A stretch of DNA of 64,000 nt, from assembly GCA_000310025.1 (NCBI GenBank), contig FN649735.1, positions 1,550,222-1,614,221 on the forward strand. The letters run 5' to 3'. Positions 58,975 through 64,000 of this stretch are shown in pieces. Under the pieces are notes generated by a model, which saw nothing but the letters and a program-made list of their open reading frames with translations, was not told the origin of the DNA and did no database searches. The translations under genes and the position numbers were made by a program. The stretch comes from Ectocarpus siliculosus. Its lineage: Eukaryota; Sar; Phaeophyceae; Ectocarpales; Ectocarpaceae. The number at the start of each line of letters is the position of its first letter. Position 1 is the first letter of the stretch.

Positions 58975-59176
58975 TACAGTTGGGGTCTCTCTATGTAGTG
59001 CGGGTTGCCGATATAGAGTGGGTGAAAATTGGCTGGCGCAAGATGATATATGATACTGGCATGTAATAAAGACTGACAGCGGTGAAGTAAGTTATTAAAT
59101 AGTGCAGGTGCCCACTGCTGTAGTGCGAGTCATTTCGCTTGGCACATACCCGCACCATAGAGGGACCCCTCGTGTA
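58975..59176. mobile_element. MITE, 202 bases, TA-CAGTTG ends
   Basis: The left end TACAGTTGGGGTCTCTCTAT then GTAGTGCGGG pairs with the right end CCCGCACCATAGAGGGACCC then CTCGTGTA. The interior shares ATAGTGC.GGTGCCC and GTCA.TTCGC.TGG.ACATACC with the element at 36.9 kb, so both belong to one family. No coding capacity. Confidence 0.7.
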
Positions 59177-60735
59177 GAGCAGTTTTTTTTTTTTTGTTGG
59201 TTATTCCCCATAATCCCATACGTTTAATGTATGTTGTAGTTTTTAATTCTATGCGATACAAAAAGGAAAAAATAGACCTTACGATACCCACACTAAATCC
59301 TTTACAATAATCGCCTTGAACAAACTGGATTAAGCTCCCGAAATAATGGGGGTAAGCGGGGGGGGAGGGGGGGGGTAGCCGTGCTTTCAGAATTCGGCTT
59401 CGCGAGCCCTCTTGACTACAAAAGCACAGGAACGGGGTACGCAGACCCTATTCCCTAACCCAACGCAACTTCCCCGATTGTATGCTTCATCCAACATGTT
59501 TGCTGAGTACAACAAGCCTGCGAAGGATCCTGGAAAAAAATCAGGCTCCATCCCCCCTTGTGTGTCTATGAAGCGACGAGCGAGAACAACTTCCAGAAGA
59601 AAGAACAACATGAAGGGGCGCCAAACACGTGGAACGCCCGCTCATTGTCTTGGGAAGCGGCTAAAAAACGGCGTCGGCGGAGGCGGTCTGAATGTCTACA
59701 AGTGCTGCACCTTCCGGTCGAACACGAAACCACAAATGACGAAGAGCTCGCAGGGCAAGGAGGGAGAAGGGGAAAGGCAGGAGTCGAGAGACTTCTGCCG
59801 CGCACAGGTTCCGCGAGGAGGGTGTGCGCGATAGCGACACGAAGACGCATCATGCCGGCAGCCTGCTCTATCTGCTGACTTTATTTGAAACCCATGTGCA
59901 GAAGCGGTTGTCCTTCCGGAGTTACAAAACAGCGATCCGTACGGAAAAAATATTCTTCGAGGTAGTCTCGCTTGATGCCGGTCCCGGAAAAACAAAGCTT
60001 TTGCACGCTTGTTGAACTGGTGGTTTGGTGTCCCAACCACGAAAGGTTGTCGGGCTTCTCTGCGGCCCTCTAGATGCATATATAGCAAGGTTACTGAAAC
60101 CCATGGGCGGGATTGGGATCGAACAAAACATTCAACCTCCGGTTGTCCGCACCACGGGGACGCTGGTCACGTCACCAAGAGCCCGTGAAACGTACAAGCA
60201 AAACGATTCGTGCACCCTCGATGTCCAGAATCCGCATCAGAGAGACTACGTTAGGTTTCGTCAGGCATGGTGACGGGAGGAGACGGAGCCGTGCTGCTGC
60301 TGGCTCTAAGCATGGGCTGGTATATCAAAGGGCCGTGCATCAAAGATGCGGCTATTTGTCGTTCTACGCTCTGGTACGTACATATGCATATACACTACTG
60401 CTGTATGTAATCGAAAGATAAGTGATCATGCCTTCACATGACAGCACAGAGCATACCGCCCTCAGTGCTGTTAACTGCACGGGCTGCTGTTGGGGTGTCA
60501 AAAAAGAAGGCCAAAACCATCAACTACGCATGCGTACGGAAGTCTTGCGGTCGATGCTCACGCACACTCACCTGGCCGCCTGCGGTGCCAAAGAAGCAAA
60601 GGGGCACTTCTGCCCCGTGAAGGCTTGGCCCCCGCCACCATGGGGATGCGTGCCGGCTGATACGGTCTTGTTATTGGGAGCCATAGAGAATCCAGAAGAT
60701 CACAACTGTGTGATTCCCACCACAGAGCCCGACAA
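59177..60735. other. Gene-poor stretch containing telomere-like element copy 3
   Basis: At about 59440-59525, on the minus strand, the blocks AGCAAACATGTTGG, GCATACAATCGGGGAAGTTG, GGGTTAGGG and AGGGTCTGCGTACCCC recur in the same order as at 1830. The flank left of it (59355-59380) is a G run. A B-box-like word (GTTCGATCCCAATCC, minus strand, about 60112-60126) is present without a matching tRNA. No gene is supported. Confidence 0.5.
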
Positions 60736-62567
60736 TTAGCCAACTATCGCGGACAGCAGTGACAACGTGACAACCCAGGCGCGCGCTGGCGCCGGCTTCC
60801 TGTAGGGGCTCCGCAGATATAGCATCAGCGACCCATGGTTATGCACTGTATGTTGTGGTTCTGTGTATCGGCAAGTTGCTGTCCAATGCATGAAACGGCT
60901 AGACTCTTTGCTGTGTCGAGGCTGCCGTTCCGCGGAGACGAAATGCGTTGTCGTACGCACACAGCGGCGGGACTGTCGCGCCTGACCTCCGCTCATCGCC
61001 CCCCTCACAACGTTCAACATGAACCATGCCCGGTTCTTCCGCGACATAGAGCTGTTCCACGGGTAAACCGCGTCTCTCGGCACGTGCCCGTCGGTCTCCG
61101 TTCACGTACATACACGTGCACCGTGACGACCTCGCAACTCCACGTGTTTGCTGACGTGACAGACTTTTCATTGTGGACGACCCCTCAACATAGTGGGCCA
61201 AACCGTCACCATCTTTCTACAAGCACGTGCTGCTGGTGCAAATCGTAGTTCGTCCAGCAGAGGATTGATTCCCAGCTATGTTGCGGAGGTGGTCAGGCCA
61301 GACCAGCAAAGTCGGTCCCGCACGGAAAGCCAGCATCAAAAATGTCCTGGCGGCGGACGCGGTCATTAACAATCAAGCGGAAGGGGCTGATGTCGACGGC
61401 CCTATCGGCGATCAGCAACCGCTCGGTGGGAGGAACCCCCTCTACAAGGACGGTGCCGCAGATGGAGAAGAAGGAGAAACGAAAGAAGAATCGGTGGGTG
61501 TCTGTAGAATGTTTCTGGTAGTCCAGCAGTCGCAGATGTACACATTCGTAGGCGCAGGTGCAATGCAAGCACGTGTTGTCGTGTACAGTAGTAGCCAACA
61601 AGCACCCAATTTGCTCATAACGGCACAATGCAATTGGAAATAAGAAGTGTGGGATGTAGACGTTGAACATGCTTCCAGCCAACGCGGGCATGATCAACCG
61701 GAGGTTCGCCGCCAAGAGTTTGCTTCGCAGTTTTCACGTACATGCAGTTCTCCAAGCACCCGTGTCTACTGCGCGCTCAATAGTAAACGCGCCATAATCG
61801 GGCAGTCTATCGAGACGGCAATTGAAACAACATCCCAACAATGTCTTTTTGATTGGATGCGTACTTCCCATGAGGAACGACGTCAACATACATAAGTGAC
61901 CTACCCCCCTTGAATAGGCGTTGCGAGATCTCGCGGAAGTCGTCAATGCCGAATCTCGAAGAAAGAGTACAACAACGAGAAAGTCCTTGACGGACAATGA
62001 GCTCGAACAGGTACGCCATTCGGAATAGGGATTCCATATTAGAACTGGCAGCAGATCTCGGTCTACCGTAGGTTCGAACCAACTTGAGGGTATCGCTCCA
62101 AAGCTGGTCATGTGTCCATTCTATGTGTACTACTTGATGCAAGACTTCCGAATACTGCCCCCTAGTACATTTCCTACGTAGTCACAGCTAAACTACGAAG
62201 CCTCAGATTTCCGGGTTCGGTGGTAAGCTTATCTGGTTTATGTTACTGTATATGCAATTGAGTGTAACTTAGGGAAGGTCGAAGCGTCCTTCGTAGTCCC
62301 TCTGCTGTGCCAAATGCATCAACGGTGCGGGAGATGAAAACACAATCTATGACCACAGGCTCCAAGATAGTTTCGCCGGCAGTGTTTTGGTTTCGACGGC
62401 TTTTTGTTTTATACCCACAATCTCGATCTTGGATATTGGATCGGGCAAGGTTCTCGGCCACATCAAACCCCTCCCCGGCTCCAAAGAAGCGTTGTTCAAG
62501 CGTCGGATCTCAGCGTCTTCCGCAGGGGCGGCGGTGTTGGGTTCTTCCAAGGATCTCGGGATCGAAT
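60736..62567 (-). CDS. Unrecognised multi-exon gene, possibly a membrane protein
   Basis: Several minus-strand segments look coding and carry plausible splice sites. 62567..62419, acceptor TTTCTCAG and donor ATT|GTGGGT, encodes SIPRSLEEPNTAAPAEDAEI and PRTLPDPISKIEI. A segment from about 62101 to 61905, donor GGGG|GTAGGT, encodes NMESLFRMAYLFELIVRQGL and FGIDDFREISQRLFKG. One at about 61680-61620 encodes FNVYIPHFLFPIALC. One at about 61430-61295 encodes VPPTERLLIADRAVDISPFR. One at about 61075-60965 encodes YPWNSSMSRKNRAWFMLNVV. The last, about 60830-60736, encodes YRKPAPARAWVVTLSLLSAI and a stop. The hydrophobic segments suggest an integral membrane protein. The exon joints were not all resolved and no family was recognised. 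Confidence 0.35.
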
Positions 62568-62931
62568 CTGAGAAACATGTGAGCGGGGAGACGTAGTGAA
62601 GAATACTCGGTGTGGCTACTACAGCAGAGATTTCCGCCAATAGCAGAGAGACCACAGCAAAAATACGGGAAATTACTCCCGAACGAGCGAGACGTTATTG
62701 TGAGATTGACTATGTAAAGCGGGGTCGCGGGTGTGCAAGATAGATTCCATGACGAGCACAAGTCAGCCCCTGTATGGTGCCACCCGCCGTCGAGTTTAAC
62801 CCTCAGACGCTATTTGTCATCATGCTTTCATGATCCGCGTCCTCCGTGAGTGCGCAACTCCGCAGTCCACCTCTTCGCGGGTTGCCCCTAGCCAACACCT
62901 TTCCAAACTACGGCCCGCTTTGATTCCCCAG

Positions 62932-63021
62932 GAAGAGATGCAAAAGTTCATGGATCACATCAAGCAGCAGCCGAGGGCGACGTACGTGCCAATGGGCTGT
63001 GCGGAGAAGATCCTTGAGCAG
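62932..63021 (+). CDS. Exon of a gene that leaves the right edge
   Basis: Bounded by TTCCCCAG and CAG|GTGCAC, 90 bases in phase 0. It encodes EEMQKFMDHIKQQPRATYVP and MGCAEKILEQ. The amphipathic, charged composition is protein-like. The upstream segment 62830-62931 is also open in frame from an ATG at 62830 and could be a first exon without an intron. It probably belongs to the same gene as the exon at 63872. Confidence 0.4.
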
Positions 63022-63871
63022 GTGCACGCGCAGAAAAGTCATGTTTGAAGCACTCTGGACACTGTGGAACGTAGTGGGACCGCACATACATGCAGGTCGG
63101 TCGGAACCGACTGCTTGCCTTTCAGGCCCTCCCACCGCTGAATCCTCAGCATCGCCGATTAATTCTGTCCATCACCAGAACCCGCGACGATCGTTCCAAC
63201 CTGATAACCGGCGCTGCCAAGAATTGATTTCCTTCGATTTAGCTTGTAGCACCATCTCAAATAGAGTGGCCGCCCCTGAATTTCCCGGCGAAAGACAACG
63301 CTCTGCTAAGTGTCAGACAGAGTCTGGGCATCCGCGAAAACAATTTTTTCCCAGACTGTAGGAGAGCCAATTCGCGACCATACCAGCCCTTTGTGGAAAT
63401 TGCCTTACGTCCACACGTGGTGTTCGAAAGTACGAAAGGATTGAGCTGCTGGCCTCGGCAGGACGGCTTGGTTGACCTCGTCCAACCAAACAAGTCCATT
63501 TCCCTTGAGTGTTGTTGTTCGGTAACCTTGGTCGGCTGCGCGTGGTCGTTGTTGGCCACTCAGGCGGGGGCGACCGCCGAGGAGACCAAGACAAGGCACC
63601 AGAATGTTGTGGTGACTCTCGACGCCACGTACCGCGCGATCAACCAAAGAACAACGAGGTAGAGATGGAGAGGCCGGTGTTCCACGTTCATCATCGTGAA
63701 TCGCAGAAAGGTTTCTTAAGCGTGACGCACCTTCTGCAAAAACTGTACCGGCCCACTATTGCACCTTAGCGTATGGTGGGTTTGCTTCAACTACAGTGTT
63801 AGAGGTCGAGAGCACCGCAAAGAGCACCCCTCTGAATGGTCTGACCGTGTTCCGCATTCTCGTTTTGGTAG
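63022..63871. other. Probable intronic stretch
   Basis: Lies between two exon candidates of the right-edge gene. The phases of those exons do not match directly, so a further small exon may be hidden here. Open frames on both strands near 63400-63660 show no domain. Confidence 0.35.
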
Positions 63872-64000
63872 GCACTACGCCGACCTGATTCTGCGTCTTC
63901 AGCAGGAAATGCGAACGGAGCTCCGCCGGCTGGCGAAGGAGAGTAAGACGCAGGAAGAGCTAGTCGAGAATCTCAGGGACAAGATTGCCTCGCAGACGGT
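63872..64000 (+). CDS. Coiled-coil exon, runs off the right edge
   Basis: Follows a TTTTGGTAG acceptor and is open to the last base. It encodes HYADLILRLQQEMRTELRRL and AKESKTQEELVENLRDKIAS, a charged heptad-like helix typical of a coiled coil. The product was not identified. Confidence 0.5.

Noticed and set aside
60112-60126. B-box-like GTTCGATCCCAATCC on the minus strand, possible tRNA
   Set aside because: No A-box at tRNA distance and no acceptor-stem pairing were found.

Overview
The window looks like nuclear DNA of a brown alga close to Ectocarpus. This is an inference. It rests on sparse intron-rich genes with GT-AG introns of roughly 150 to 1100 bases, GC-rich exons, TTAGGG-type telomere-like tracts, secreted Cys-rich and Thr/Pro/Gly-rich surface-type proteins, a FNIP-like repeat protein, and abundant degenerate mobile elements. 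No rRNA, no convincing tRNA, no CRISPR array and no bacterial operon structure was seen. Two assembly gaps are present (12985-13084 and 35017-35035).

Layout. 0-2 kb: the 3' part of a minus-strand gene that may encode a sulfotransferase-like protein, running into a CAA/CAG microsatellite at the window edge. 7.4-8.9 kb: a two-exon minus-strand gene for a secreted Cys-rich protein with a C-terminal hydrophobic tail. 9.5-18.5 kb: repeats, including a telomere-like dispersed element, a tRNA-headed SINE-like element, local duplications, an inverted repeat around the gap, (CAA)n-tailed fragments and a long CT tract. 20.86-29.89 kb: the main feature, a 19-exon plus-strand gene. It encodes a signal peptide, a 10-Cys module, a 19-residue Thr/Pro/Gly repeat stalk, then 42 short calcium-binding loops (dockerin or thrombospondin-3 type) on 13 near-identical symmetric phase-1 exons, and a hydrophobic C-terminus. 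34.6-35.3 kb: a smaller minus-strand surface protein sharing a C-terminal-region motif with the big gene. 40.9-41.8 kb: a duplicated zinc-knuckle-like module interrupted by polyglutamine. 42.1-46.5 kb: a large degenerate satellite built on AAGGGCGCC-type words. 51.4-53.0 kb: a protein of 16 FNIP-like repeats. 55.7-58.7 kb: a minus-strand multi-exon TLC-domain membrane protein. 60.7-62.6 kb: an unrecognised minus-strand multi-exon gene. 62.9-64.0 kb: exons of a coiled-coil gene leaving the right edge.

The three surface-type genes (7.4, 20.9 and 34.6 kb) share a design: signal peptide, Cys motif, Thr/Pro-rich stalk and C-terminal hydrophobic segment. This suggests cell-surface or extracellular-matrix proteins. 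At least four short elements have TA-CAGT ends typical of Tc1/mariner-type MITEs. Splice sites were placed by eye from GT-AG consensus and reading-frame continuity. In the 19-exon gene and in the last four TLC exons the phases close exactly, which is strong internal support.
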